Source of the DNA: an uncultured Clostridia bacterium
GTDB taxonomy: Bacteria; Bacillota; Clostridia; Oscillospirales; Oscillospiraceae
Direction: 5' to 3'
DNA: 64,000 bases
NCBI GenBank assembly: GCA_947173485.1
Contig: CAMWFH010000005.1
Location: 62,001-126,000 of the forward strand
Part shown: positions 44,749 through 53,120 of the stretch, piece by piece
Layout of the letters: the number at the start of each line of letters is the position of its first letter
Numbering within the stretch: position 1 is the first letter of the stretch
Translations under genes and position numbers: made by a program
The notes under the pieces: generated by a model
What the model was told of the DNA's origin: nothing
What the model saw: only the letters and a program-made list of their open reading frames with translations
Database searches by the model: none

Positions 44749-45678
44749 TCACATGAGGGGGCAGGGGACATGGAAGGCCTGCTCCCAGGCGGTCTCCAGC
44801 TCCTGGTCGAAGTAGTCGGAGCCCTTGCCGATCAGGACCAGGGTCCCCTGGGGCATATGCTCCGGGGCGGGGGCCAGCTCCAGCTGGGAGCAGACGCCGT
44901 CTACGAACAGCGTCCCCTCCTCTGTCACCAGCGTGCCCTTGATCCGCAGGGTCAGCGGGGCGATGGCCTGGCAGAACTGCCGGACCGCCTCCTGCCCCCC
45001 TTGGAGCGGGGGCGTCTCCAGGGTGTAGACCGCCGGACGGTTCCAGGGGGTGTTGCTGGAGTCGCCGGACCGGCCGTGGTTGACCAGGCCCTCCAGCAGC
45101 TCCGCCGGCACATCGGAGTAGGTGGTGCGGTAGACGGCGGCCTCTGGATTGAAGGTCCGCACGGACTGCTGGATCTCCTGGACCTGCTCCTCAGAGACCA
45201 GATCGGTCTTGTTGAGCACGATCAGATCCGCCGTAGCCACCTGGTTCTGGAGGGGCAGCAGCATATCCAGATAGTCCAGGACCGTGGTGCAGTCCACCAG
45301 GCACACCGCGCCCCGGTAGTCGTAGGGCCTGGGGAGATAGGGCGCCAGCCGCTCCAGCACCGCCGGCATAGAGGCCGGGTCGGCCATACCGGAGGCTTCG
45401 ATCAGCAATAGGTCGATGGGGGTGTCGCTGAAGGCCTTCAGGGTCTTGACGAAGCTGTCCTTCAGGCAGGCGCAGAAGATCGAGCCGTTGTTCAGCTCCG
45501 CCATCTGGATGCCATTCCGCTGGAGCAGGGCCCCATCGATGCCCACGCTGCCAAATTCGTTCACCAAAAGGCCAGTCTTCCGGTCCGCGAGGCGCTCCAG
45601 CAGGCGGCGCAGGAAGGTCGTCTTGCCGGCGCCCAGAAAGCCGCTGACCAGATAGAGGGCGATAGGCTGTTGTGTCAT
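44749..45678 (-). CDS. G3E-family GTPase (CobW/COG0523-type)
   Basis: Metal-chaperone-like GTPase of 309 residues. Walker A is GFLGAGKTT (13-21), NKTD gives the guanine-specificity motif, and the metal site CxCC appears as C69-A-C71-L, with the third Cys missing. The CobW C-terminal domain follows. The start at 45678 is set by GGAGGA. It lies downstream of a PadR regulator with a palindrome in between, and is convergent with the MtbA-like gene. It may deliver zinc or cobalt to a nearby metalloenzyme, but family members are diverse. Confidence 0.85.
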   Translation of the reverse strand: MTQQPIALYLVSGFLGAGKTTFLRRLLERLADRKTGLLVNEFGSVGIDGALLQRNGIQMAELNNGSIFCACLKDSFVKTLKAFSDTPIDLLLIEASGMADPASMPAVLERLAPYLPRPYDYRGAVCLVDCTTVLDYLDMLLPLQNQVATADLIVLNKTDLVSEEQVQEIQQSVRTFNPEAAVYRTTYSDVPAELLEGLVNHGRSGDSSNTPWNRPAVYTLETPPLQGGQEAVRQFCQAIAPLTLRIKGTLVTEEGTLFVDGVCSQLELAPAPEHMPQGTLVLIGKGSDYFDQELETAWEQAFHVPCPLM

Positions 45679-45729
45679 AGTGATCCTCCTTTTGGCACAG
45701 GCCCCGCCTGTGCGCTGTGTGTCTCTCAT

Positions 45730-45747
45730 CCCTATAGAGCTATAGGG
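45730..45747. promoter_or_regulatory. Palindrome CCCTATAG-AG-CTATAGGG upstream of the G3E gene
   Basis: A perfect 8-bp inverted repeat with a two-base centre, 52 bp upstream of the GTPase start and just below the PadR gene. A candidate PadR operator. Confidence 0.5.
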
Positions 45748-45787
45748 GGAAAAGCGGGCCCTTGGGCCGGCGGCAGCTGCTGCGGAC

Positions 45788-46156
45788 TCAGGGATCGCCG
45801 GCCTCGCAGGCCTCCAAGGCGTCTATCATCTCCTCCAGGCCCAGCTGGTACGTTCGGAGCGTGCGGAGCCAGGTGGAGCGGCAGCGCGCCCCCTCCTCCG
45901 TCAAATGAAAGACCTTTCGTCCCTCCTCCGTCTGGGAGGCGATCAGTCCCCGGCTCTCCATGTCCCGCAGGGCCCGGTAGACCCCGGCGGGATCTGGCGC
46001 CTCCGTCTGCCAGAGGCGGGTCTGTCCGACCCGCTGTAACAGCATATAGCCGTGGCAGGGCTCCTGGCTGAGGATGGTCAGGATCGCCGGCTGCAAGAAC
46101 CTGACCAGTGTCCCGCCCTGGCAGGGACATAGCCGGACGTTCACCTTCTTGACCAT
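45788..46156 (-). CDS. PadR-family transcriptional regulator
   Basis: Regulator of 122 residues. FLQPAILTILSQEPCHGYMLLQRV and GVYRALRDMESRGLI form the PadR winged helix, followed by a dimerisation helix. The N-terminus carries CPCQGG (residues 10-15) before the HTH, which could bind metal or sense redox. Its ATG is three bases past the ferredoxin stop, and no separate ribosome site is clear, so it is probably coupled to it. Likely controls this ABC operon and perhaps the G3E gene. Confidence 0.85.
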   Translation of the reverse strand: MVKKVNVRLCPCQGGTLVRFLQPAILTILSQEPCHGYMLLQRVGQTRLWQTEAPDPAGVYRALRDMESRGLIASQTEEGRKVFHLTEEGARCRSTWLRTLRTYQLGLEEMIDALEACEAGDP

Positions 46157-46159
46157 CGC

Positions 46160-46399
46160 TCAGGTCAGATGCGGGGGCTTCCAGCCGGTCTTGTCCCCGT
46201 TGTAGGTGATGGCCCCCTTGGGGCAGAGGTCGCCGCAGCCGTGACAGAAGTCCACGCAGTTCCCTGGCCTGGTCACTACGGGCCGGGGAGCCAGCTGCGG
46301 GTCGTAGGCGAAGTGCCCTCCCTCCACGCACAGCTTGATGCACTGGCCGCACTGGACGCAGCGCTCCTCATTGATGATTGGATACCAAGTCCTTCCCAT
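46160..46399 (-). CDS. Small ferredoxin-like 4Fe-4S protein
   Basis: Protein of 79 residues. CVQCGQCIKLC and then CVDFCHGCGDLCPKGAI fit two iron-sulfur clusters, the second with altered spacing. The start at 46399 follows GGAGGA; a longer reading from 46438 would add 13 residues. It lies between an ABC permease gene and a PadR gene in one operon, which is an unusual place for a ferredoxin. Confidence 0.8.
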   Translation of the reverse strand: MGRTWYPIINEERCVQCGQCIKLCVEGGHFAYDPQLAPRPVVTRPGNCVDFCHGCGDLCPKGAITYNGDKTGWKPPHLT

Positions 46400-46450
46400 G
46401 ATCGTTCTCCTCCATTCTTTATCATGAACTCTCCCCACTTGGGAAGATGC

Positions 46451-47365
46451 TCACTGCCATCGAATCAAATGCCCCTGGAGCCATGTGACCGCCGCGCTCA
46501 GGACCGTCACCACCGCCCCGATCACCAGGATCCCCGCTACGGCGTGGGCATAGTTGGCGTAGGCGATGCTGTTCTGCACATAGTAGCCCATCCCGTGGGT
46601 CGCCCCCATCAGCTCCGCGAAATTCAGCATCAGCAGGGAGGTGGTCATGGACACCTTCAGTCCCGACACGATCCCCGGCAGCACATAGGGCAGCAGGATG
46701 CGGAAGAGCATCACCGGTGTGGAGGGCTCCAGGGTCCGGGCCGCGTCCAGGATCTGGGGCTCTATAGCGCCTACCCGGTTGATGGTGGTCAAAAAGGTGG
46801 GCCAGAACACCCCCAGCACGATGACCAGCATGGACGCGCTCCGAAAGGAGGGCATCAGCGCCACCAGGTAGGGGGAGATGACCACCGGCGGGATGGGGGC
46901 CATCACATTGGCGATGGGATAGGTCACCCGCCGCAGCCTGGGCAGCCAGGCGCAGGGCAGGCCCAGGAGCACTGCCAGCACCAGCCCCGTCGTGAAGCCC
47001 GCGGCCAGCAGGCCCATGGAATAGCCGATGTTCAGCAGCATCACCCGCCATTGGAGGCGGAACGTGTGGAACACGTTCTCCGGCGGGGGGACCAGCACCG
47101 GGTGGGCGATGTTGCACACCGGGGCCGCCAGCTCCCAGGCCAGCAGCAGCGCCCACACCAGGGCGATGATATCATAGGCGCCCGTCTCCCGTCCCCTTGC
47201 CCTCCTGGCCGCGGCCAGGAAAGCGCCCTCGAACAGGGCGAGCCCCACCAGCAGCGCGGTCGCGCTCTCCACGTTCGGGCGGCTCTTGGGCAGGCACACG
47301 ATGGCGTATACCAGCGCCGCCAGCAGCAGGTGGGGCAGGAGGAGCCGCCGCGTCTCAGCACGCAT
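46451..47365 (-). CDS. ABC transporter permease (TauC/SsuC-like)
   Basis: Inner-membrane permease of 304 residues with about eight helices, including the EAA-type loop DAARTLEPSTPVMLFRILLPYVLPGI. This is the type used by sulfonate, nitrate, taurine and pyrimidine importers. It overlaps the ATPase gene by 11 nt. The two N-terminal helices (8-60) are additional to the core domain. Confidence 0.85.
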   Translation of the reverse strand: MRAETRRLLLPHLLLAALVYAIVCLPKSRPNVESATALLVGLALFEGAFLAAARRARGRETGAYDIIALVWALLLAWELAAPVCNIAHPVLVPPPENVFHTFRLQWRVMLLNIGYSMGLLAAGFTTGLVLAVLLGLPCAWLPRLRRVTYPIANVMAPIPPVVISPYLVALMPSFRSASMLVIVLGVFWPTFLTTINRVGAIEPQILDAARTLEPSTPVMLFRILLPYVLPGIVSGLKVSMTTSLLMLNFAELMGATHGMGYYVQNSIAYANYAHAVAGILVIGAVVTVLSAAVTWLQGHLIRWQ

Positions 47366-48101
47366 AGCGCTGTTCCGCTTCCCGGTAGAAGAGCGCCATC
47401 AGCTCCCGCTCCAGGCCCTCCCGGTCCTCCGGCGCGGGCAGGTCGGCGGCGATCTGTCCCGGCGACATATAGAGGATGCGGCTGGCCAGGCTGGCCGCGT
47501 CCCGCAGGTCGTGGGTGATGAGGACGACGGTCTTTTTCCGTCCGCCCCGGGCCCAAAGTGCGTGGAGCAGCCCTTGCAGCTCCTGGCGGATCCGGGCGTC
47601 CAGCGCGGAGAAGGGCTCATCCAGGAGCAGTATCTCCGCGTCTACCGCCAGGGCCCGGGCGATGGCCACCCGCTGGCACATCCCGCCGGACATCTGCCGC
47701 GGATAGAGGGCCGCCGCGTCCAGCATATCCACCTCTTCCAGGTACCGGTCCGCCGCCAGCCGGGCCTCCCGGCGGCTCAGGCGCTTGTGGGCCTGCCGCA
47801 GGCCGAAGCAGACGTTCTCTCGCGCCGTCATCCAGGGGAACAGCGTGCTGCTCTGAAAGACCACCGCCCGGTCCAGCCCCGGCCCGGTCACGGGCCGCCC
47901 GTCTATACGGATCTGCCCCTGGCTGGGCAGCTGCAAGCCCGCCAGCAGCCGGAGCAGGGTGGTCTTCCCGCAGCCGGACTTGCCCAGGACGCAGACGAAC
48001 TCGCCGTCGCCGATGGTGACGCTGATGTCCCGCAGGGCCTGGAAGGCGCTGTCGTGCCGGTGGTAGCAGAAGGAGACGTGCTCCAGCTCGATGGATGCCA
48101 T
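47355..48101 (-). CDS. ABC transporter ATPase (TauB/SsuB-like)
   Basis: ATP-binding subunit of 248 residues. Walker A is GKSGCGKTT, the signature MSGGMCQRVAIARAL, Walker B ILLLDEPFSALD and the H-loop LITHD. AGAGGAG precedes the start. It lies between the receptor and permease genes and forms a complete importer with them. Confidence 0.9.
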   Translation of the reverse strand: MASIELEHVSFCYHRHDSAFQALRDISVTIGDGEFVCVLGKSGCGKTTLLRLLAGLQLPSQGQIRIDGRPVTGPGLDRAVVFQSSTLFPWMTARENVCFGLRQAHKRLSRREARLAADRYLEEVDMLDAAALYPRQMSGGMCQRVAIARALAVDAEILLLDEPFSALDARIRQELQGLLHALWARGGRKKTVVLITHDLRDAASLASRILYMSPGQIAADLPAPEDREGLERELMALFYREAEQRYAC

Positions 48102-48116
48102 GCCGTATCTCCTCTC

Positions 48117-49217
48117 TCAGCTGTTATGCGCCTGGAAGTAGTCTGTCAGCTCCTGCCAGACGGCCCGGTCCGGCTCCCGCTGGGCCAGGCCCTCCAGCGC
48201 CGTCTGGTAGACATCGGTCACCACATACTGGTCCCAGTCGATGCCCTCTCCGTTCTGGATGCCGCCGATGTTGGCCATGGCCTCATAGAAGTGGACGCAG
48301 GCATCCTTATCCGGGTCTAAGGACAGCCGCATCACCGGCGTATAATCCGCCGTGCCATAGATCTGTCCTCGGAGGAAGTCCCGGTCCTCACCGGAATAGC
48401 TCTCCAAAATGTCCAGCGTCTCCTCCGGGTGTTCCTGGCTGTAGGCATAGCCCCGGAGGGCCGCGGTCTCGAACCGGACCAGCGCGTCAAAATTCGTCTC
48501 ATAGGTGGTCAGGTTGCACGTCTGGCGGCAGCATGGATAGGTCTCCACGAAGTCCCGCACCGCCGCGACCACGTCCACCCCGTACCGATCGGCATAGTAG
48601 CCCAGGCTGGCGTTGGTGATGCACAGGTCGTACTCCCCCTTCCGGCAGCCCTCGATGGCGGTGTTGGAATCGTTGACATAGAGGAAGCTCACGTCCGCCC
48701 CGCTCCCGGGCTCGCCGATGGTGTACCCCTGGCGGAGCAGATAGTCCTTCAGCACCATCTGGCCTGTTTCCGGCATCTGGCAGGCGATGGTCAGCCCCAC
48801 CAGGTCCTCTGCGGAGGAGATGGTCAGGTCCCGGTCCTTGGCCGCCATGATCTCCGAGCCCTCGCCGGCCGTGCCGCCAAAGACCCGCAGGGTGGTCGTC
48901 CCCTGGCTGATGAAGGTGGCGGCGGCGGTGCTGCTGAATAAGTATACATCCAGGTCCCCGGTGGAGACGGCCAGATAGGCATCGTTCATGCTGGACACCT
49001 TCTGGAACTCCACCGCGACCCCTTCCTCCTCAAAGTAGCCCAGTGCCTGGGCTGTCAGGACCCCCACCGGCTTGATGGACGTGCCCAGCAGGCCCACCTG
49101 GAGCGTGGCTGGCTCCTGCGCCGTCTGGCCTTCTGTACCGCCGTCCGTGTCACCGTCCGTGCCGCAGGCAGCCAGGACCAATAGGAGCAAAAGTGCCGGC
49201 AAGATCTTCTTCCACAT
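48117..49217 (-). CDS. NMT1/TauA-type substrate-binding lipoprotein
   Basis: Extracytoplasmic receptor of 366 residues. The signal peptide ends in lipobox LAAC (Cys18), followed by a Gly/Asp/Thr linker. It carries the NMT1/SsuA pattern LQVGLLGTSIKPVGVLTAQALGYFEEEGVAVEFQ. Ligands of the family include sulfonates, nitrate, thiamine pyrimidines and riboflavin; this one cannot be assigned. Four Cys in the middle (YPCCRQTCN and others) are unusual. First gene of the operon, with a good promoter and a palindromic operator. Confidence 0.85.
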   Translation of the reverse strand: MWKKILPALLLLLVLAACGTDGDTDGGTEGQTAQEPATLQVGLLGTSIKPVGVLTAQALGYFEEEGVAVEFQKVSSMNDAYLAVSTGDLDVYLFSSTAAATFISQGTTTLRVFGGTAGEGSEIMAAKDRDLTISSAEDLVGLTIACQMPETGQMVLKDYLLRQGYTIGEPGSGADVSFLYVNDSNTAIEGCRKGEYDLCITNASLGYYADRYGVDVVAAVRDFVETYPCCRQTCNLTTYETNFDALVRFETAALRGYAYSQEHPEETLDILESYSGEDRDFLRGQIYGTADYTPVMRLSLDPDKDACVHFYEAMANIGGIQNGEGIDWDQYVVTDVYQTALEGLAQREPDRAVWQELTDYFQAHNS

Positions 49218-49257
49218 CCATTTATCCTCCCATTTCTGCCCTGCCGGTATGCAGGGT

Positions 49258-49274
49258 ATTTGACTTAGTCAAAT
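49258..49274. promoter_or_regulatory. Operator-like palindrome at the NMT1 ABC operon
   Basis: A perfect 8-bp inverted repeat ATTTGACT-t-AGTCAAAT directly downstream of the -10, covering the likely transcription start. Confidence 0.65.
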
Positions 49275-49277
49275 GGC

Positions 49278-49306
49278 ATGATACCCTATCCCTGCCCTTT
49301 TGTCAA
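49278..49306 (-). promoter_or_regulatory. Promoter of the NMT1 ABC operon
   Basis: Perfect TTGACA (49301-49306), a 17-bp spacer and TATCAT (49278-49283), on the minus strand. Confidence 0.85.
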
Positions 49307-49356
49307 GCCCCAGCCTGGGAGAAATGGCCAAAAGCCATGTGGATGGAATGGGCCTA

Positions 49357-49584
49357 TCAGACGATCTTGTGATCAAGATACACCCTGGATCTTCTTATAA
49401 AAACAATTCGTTCCGCTTCGATCCTGCGCAGGCCTTCTTCTGGGCAGCATGAAAAGCGCGTGTCCTCTGCCGCGGCGTTGGTCAGGTCGATCTCCTGCAC
49501 TTCCGGTCCAAAGTTCTTGGCAAGACGATCCGCGACCTTTTTCGTCCCTCCGGTGGGACTGAATGAGATCGTATAAATGGCCAT
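49357..49584 (-). pseudogene. Truncated flavodoxin-domain gene
   Basis: The 75-residue frame begins like flavodoxins of the EFR1-type: MAIYTISFSPTGGTKKVADRLAKNFG, with the FMN phosphate loop SPTGGT, and a good AGGAGAGAG. After about residue 50 the sequence no longer follows the fold and stops, where family members are much longer. No FMN-binding domain could form. It is likely a decayed gene. Confidence 0.65.
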
Positions 49585-49611
49585 TTTGTCTCTCTCCTAT
49601 CGCACTATGTA

Positions 49612-49700
49612 CTATGCTGCCCGTTTTCTGATCGTCAGCAGCCGTAAAATGATCCATACGCCTGTCAGGATATGTCCGACCCCCGCGACCCCGAAAAAAG
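49612..49700 (-). pseudogene. Possible C-terminal remnant of a membrane protein
   Basis: An open frame ending at TAG (49612-49614) encodes a hydrophobic peptide GHILTGVWIILRLLTIRKRA with no start. It looks like the last helix and basic tail of a lost membrane protein, next to the flavodoxin remnant. Confidence 0.3.
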
Positions 49701-49740
49701 GTGCAGGGGCTCGCGCCTGTCACGAGCCCCTGCATTTTTT
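49694..49740 (-). terminator. Terminator of glycogen synthase
   Basis: A perfect 12-bp stem (TGCAGGGGCTCG / CGAGCCCCTGCA) is flanked by A and T runs on both sides. It starts 3 bp after the glgA stop. Confidence 0.93.
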
Positions 49741-49742
49741 CG

Positions 49743-51539
49743 TTAGGTCAAGCTCAGGTACAGATCCTTATACTGTTTCGCGGAGTTCTCCCAGGACAGG
49801 TCCTTTTCCATGTCCCGCAGGACCATTTGGTCCCAATACATACGCTGGTCAAAATAGAACGCTTTTGCCCGGTTGATAGCGTCCAGCAGCAATCCGGCGT
49901 CATAGCGGTCGAAGGTGAAGCCGTTTCCAGAGTTGAGGCGCATATCATAGGGCGCCACCGTATCCTTCAAGCCGCCGGTCTCCCGGACGATGGGGATGGT
50001 GCCGTAGTGCATGGCGATCAGCTGCGTCAGCCCGCAGGGCTCGAACTGGGATGGGACCAGCAGGGCGTCCGCCCCCGCGTAGATCTTATGGGACCGCGCC
50101 TCATCATACATGATATTCGCGCACACGCGCCCCTTGAAGGCGTTTTCATAGTACCGGAAGGAGTCCTCATACACATGGTCCCCGCTGCCCAGCACCACCA
50201 CCTGCGTGTAGTCATCCACGACCTGGGAAAGGATGGCGTTGACCAGATCCAATCCCTTCTGATTCGTCAGCCGGGAGATCAGTCCGATCACGAATTTGCT
50301 GTCATCCTGGACCAGGCCCAATTCCTCCTGTAGCTTCCGCTTGTTCTCCTTTTTCTTCTCCAGCACGCTGCCCATGTTGTAAGTTGCGTACAGGCAGGCA
50401 TCGGTATCTGGATTCCAAATATCATAGTCGATGCCGTTCACGATGCCCCGCAGCTTGCCGGAATGGTACCGCAGGTGGGCGTCCAGCCCCTCTCCGTAGT
50501 AGGCGCTCTGAATCTCGCCCGCGTAGGTCTGGCTCACGGTAGTGATGATATTTGCGTAGGTCAGACCGCCCTTGAGCATATTCGCGTCGTTGTAGCCCGT
50601 CTTTAAGGCGTCCATTTCGAAGACGTACTCCGGCAGACCGGACCAGTAGCGGATGGTGGGGATATCGTAGATCCCCTGGAAGCGGAGGTTATGGATGGTC
50701 AAGACGGTCTTAGCGGTGGTCAGCTTGGTGTTGACGAACAAGGTCCGCAGATAGACCGGGACCAGGGCGGCCTGCCAGTCGTGGCAGTGGATGATATCGG
50801 GGATCCAATCCATGTAGTTCAGCGCCGCGAGAGCCGCTTTTGCAAAGTAGCAGTATTTGGGTATATCATCAATAAGATTGGTGTATGGATTTCCCCAGCT
50901 GAAAAACTCTTCGTTGTCAATGAAATCGTATACCACGCCGTCCCAGACATACTCCATGATGCCCACATAATAGGACCGGCCGTCGGCGCAGAGGTCCATC
51001 TCAAAGGAGCCCCGGTAGATCATTTTCTGCTGATACTCCCAGGGGATGCACTTGTAGCGGGGGAGGATGACCTTCACGTCGCAGTTCTGCTTCACCAGCG
51101 CCTTGGGGAGCGCGTACATCACATCGCCCAGGCCGCCGGTCTTGACGAAGGGATAGCATTCCGAGCCGATGAACACGACGCTCCTTCTGGGGGACGTGTC
51201 GGCCTGTTCCGGCGTGGGTGCTTCCGCAGGCGCCGCCGCCGGAGCCTCCTCTGGTGTGGACACTTCCACGGGCTCTGCTGTCGGAGCAGCCTCTTCAGCA
51301 GCTTCTGTGTGCGTCGCCTCGGGCTGTTCCTCCTGGACCGGCTGGACCGCCTTTACAGGCTCAGCCTGCGGGAGCGCTTCCGCCTGCTCTTCCACGACCT
51401 TGGGAGCTTCCACTTTGACCTCTTCCGCCATCTGGTCCGCACTGTCCTTCTGGGCAGCTTGCACCTTGTGTTCCGCAGCTGTGGATCTCAATGGGGCTTT
51501 GCTCTTTTTGCCAGTCTTCGCGTTTTTCTTTTTTTCCAT
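49743..51539 (-). CDS. glgA: Glycogen synthase (GT5) with acidic N-terminal extension
   Basis: ADP-glucose-dependent glycogen synthase of 598 residues; members are usually about 480. Residues 119-598 form the GT5 enzyme: VVFIGSECYPFVKTGGLGDVMYALPKAL with the KTGGL ADP-glucose motif, HCHDWQAALVP, GIVNGIDYDIWNP, SRLTNQKGLDL and PSQFEPCGLTQLIAM. The first 118 residues are a Lys-rich start followed by an Ala/Glu/Pro/Val-rich low-complexity tail with no recognisable domain. AAGGTGATG precedes the ATG. The gene is monocistronic with its own promoter. No other glycogen gene is in the window. Confidence 0.93.
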   Translation of the reverse strand: MEKKKNAKTGKKSKAPLRSTAAEHKVQAAQKDSADQMAEEVKVEAPKVVEEQAEALPQAEPVKAVQPVQEEQPEATHTEAAEEAAPTAEPVEVSTPEEAPAAAPAEAPTPEQADTSPRRSVVFIGSECYPFVKTGGLGDVMYALPKALVKQNCDVKVILPRYKCIPWEYQQKMIYRGSFEMDLCADGRSYYVGIMEYVWDGVVYDFIDNEEFFSWGNPYTNLIDDIPKYCYFAKAALAALNYMDWIPDIIHCHDWQAALVPVYLRTLFVNTKLTTAKTVLTIHNLRFQGIYDIPTIRYWSGLPEYVFEMDALKTGYNDANMLKGGLTYANIITTVSQTYAGEIQSAYYGEGLDAHLRYHSGKLRGIVNGIDYDIWNPDTDACLYATYNMGSVLEKKKENKRKLQEELGLVQDDSKFVIGLISRLTNQKGLDLVNAILSQVVDDYTQVVVLGSGDHVYEDSFRYYENAFKGRVCANIMYDEARSHKIYAGADALLVPSQFEPCGLTQLIAMHYGTIPIVRETGGLKDTVAPYDMRLNSGNGFTFDRYDAGLLLDAINRAKAFYFDQRMYWDQMVLRDMEKDLSWENSAKQYKDLYLSLT

Positions 51540-51722
51540 TTTACATCACCTTACATTCAGATTCAGAAGTCCTTACTGCCTGACGCCCGCGCAAAGCACG
51601 CCCGGGCACGATCTAAGATCTCCTGATCCACTTTTGTGTCCCCAGCGGTTCTTGCCCCATCTTGGCCTTGGCGTGATGGTTTGGATCCTGCCAAAGGGGA
51701 GGAGTTGGATCAAGGTGGTATC

Positions 51723-51751
51723 ATTATATATCATAAACAACTGTAAAACAA
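51723..51751 (-). promoter_or_regulatory. Promoter of glgA
   Basis: TTGTTT (51746-51751), a 17-bp spacer and TATAAT (51723-51728) on the minus strand. The leader is about 175 nt. Confidence 0.75.
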
Positions 51752-51839
51752 GGTGAGCTGGGAAATTTTTGGTGAACTATCGCACCCTATGTCATTATAG
51801 TGGATGGTGTGTTATACTACGGTCAGGAGGTGTATGCAC

Positions 51840-51971
51840 ATGATACAAGGCGCAAAGAGCAAACAACGCCGGGAGGCGTTTGGGCTGACACAGCAGGAAC
51901 TAGTAGATAAAAAGGGGGTATGGCCGTATGTCCAGCCGAATCGATCTACATATGCACTCTACCGCCTCTGA
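51840..51971 (+). CDS. Short HTH-like leader ORF overlapping the PHP gene
   Basis: A frame of 43 residues with a good AGGAGG at 51826-51831. Its middle, RREAFGLTQQELVDKKGV, matches the first helices of XRE regulators, but it then diverges and stops 44 bp inside the PHP gene. It could be a truncated regulator retained as a leader peptide coupling translation, or simple decay. Confidence 0.4.
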   Translation: MIQGAKSKQRREAFGLTQQELVDKKGVWPYVQPNRSTYALYRL

Positions 51972-52779
51972 CGGCACGGATAGTCCGGCTCAGCTGGCAG
52001 AAAAGGTCAAAGCCGCAGGCATCCAGGTGTTTGCCCTCACCGACCACGACACGGTGACTGGAGCAGAGCAGTTAGCTGAACATCTGCCGGAGGGCGTGAC
52101 CTTTATCCCAGGCATCGAGTTTTCCTGCCGTATGGTCTCCGGCAAGTGTCACATCCTGGGCTATCGCTGCGATATGGCGCATTCGGCGTTTCAGGAGGCG
52201 CTGGTCCAGGGGACGGCGCTGCGCAGGGCCAAATTTGAAAAAAGGATCGATCGTCTCCGTGAAAAGGGGATATGTTTCCCGGAAGATGAACTGGACAGAC
52301 TTCGCCAGATCCCCGGCGTTGGAAAACCCCACCTTGGGAACCTGATGGTGAGATATGGCTATGCACCCGATAGGCAGACGGCCATCACCGAGGTCATCGA
52401 TCGCTGCGCCACAGGGAGCAGCCGTATCGCCGCAGAGACTGCTGTCACAGCTATCCTGGCCTCCGGCGGTATCCCCGTCTGGGCGCACCCTCTAGGCGGT
52501 GAGGGGGAGAAGACGATCGGGCCGGAGCAGTTTGAGTCCATGCTGGACGAGCTGACCGGCTATGGCCTGATGGGCTTGGAATGCTGGTATTCCAAATATC
52601 CTCTGTCCCTTTGTGAGAAGCTGGCCAGAGTCGCGCAGCAACACAGACTGCTGATCTCAGGCGGAAGCGATCACCACGGGACGAACAAGACTATCCCGCT
52701 GGGGACCTTGAATGCGGAGGGACGCGAGATATCCCTGGAGCAGGTCACGCTTTTGCGTGCTTTAAGTGAAGAAAAATAA
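51928..52779 (+). CDS. PHP-domain phosphoesterase
   Basis: Metal-dependent phosphoesterase of 283 residues (PHP family, YciV/RNase AM-like). Metal-binding motifs are DLHMHSTASDGTDSP at the start, ALTDHDTV, GIEFSC, WAHPLGG and SGGSDHHG. Related enzymes hydrolyse 3',5'-nucleoside bisphosphates or trim short RNAs. AAAGGGGG precedes the ATG. The 5' end overlaps a short HTH-like frame. Confidence 0.87.
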   Translation: MSSRIDLHMHSTASDGTDSPAQLAEKVKAAGIQVFALTDHDTVTGAEQLAEHLPEGVTFIPGIEFSCRMVSGKCHILGYRCDMAHSAFQEALVQGTALRRAKFEKRIDRLREKGICFPEDELDRLRQIPGVGKPHLGNLMVRYGYAPDRQTAITEVIDRCATGSSRIAAETAVTAILASGGIPVWAHPLGGEGEKTIGPEQFESMLDELTGYGLMGLECWYSKYPLSLCEKLARVAQQHRLLISGGSDHHGTNKTIPLGTLNAEGREISLEQVTLLRALSEEK

Positions 52780-52837
52780 GCAGACCGTGGATCCGCCTAC
52801 AGGTCCTTCCAAGAATGACCTGCACACGCAATGAATA

Positions 52838-52892
52838 AAGCCGCCCGCTGCCTTACCAGGTGCTCCTGGCAGGACAAGAGGCGGCCTTTTTC
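52838..52892 (+). terminator. Terminator after the PHP gene
   Basis: An outer stem AAGCCGCC / GGCGGCCTT with an inner CTGCC / GGCAG pair is followed by TTTTTC. A smaller repeat CAGGTC / GACCTG lies at 52800-52822. The rest of 52893-53120 is AT-rich and shows no clear promoter. Confidence 0.7.
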
Positions 52893-53120
52893 ACTTTTTG
52901 AATGCGCGGGAGGTCGAGAGGAGCATCACATACTATTTTGTAAGATCCAGCAAAACTGTGATAAAAATTCAGCAAAAATGACGACAAGAAAAATCAAAAA
53001 AGCTGTCCTGATCCATACTTTGGACGGATACCGCAAAAAGATCTTGTATGATAAAATACAGTCAGCCCGCCAAGCACAGACATGACTACACATAGAAAGA
53101 TCTCGGCAGGGAGGTGAGGT

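Noticed and set aside
52831-53085. 84-residue open frame with MNKAARCL start
   Set aside because: It begins inside the terminator of the PHP gene, has no ribosome site and no protein-like pattern.
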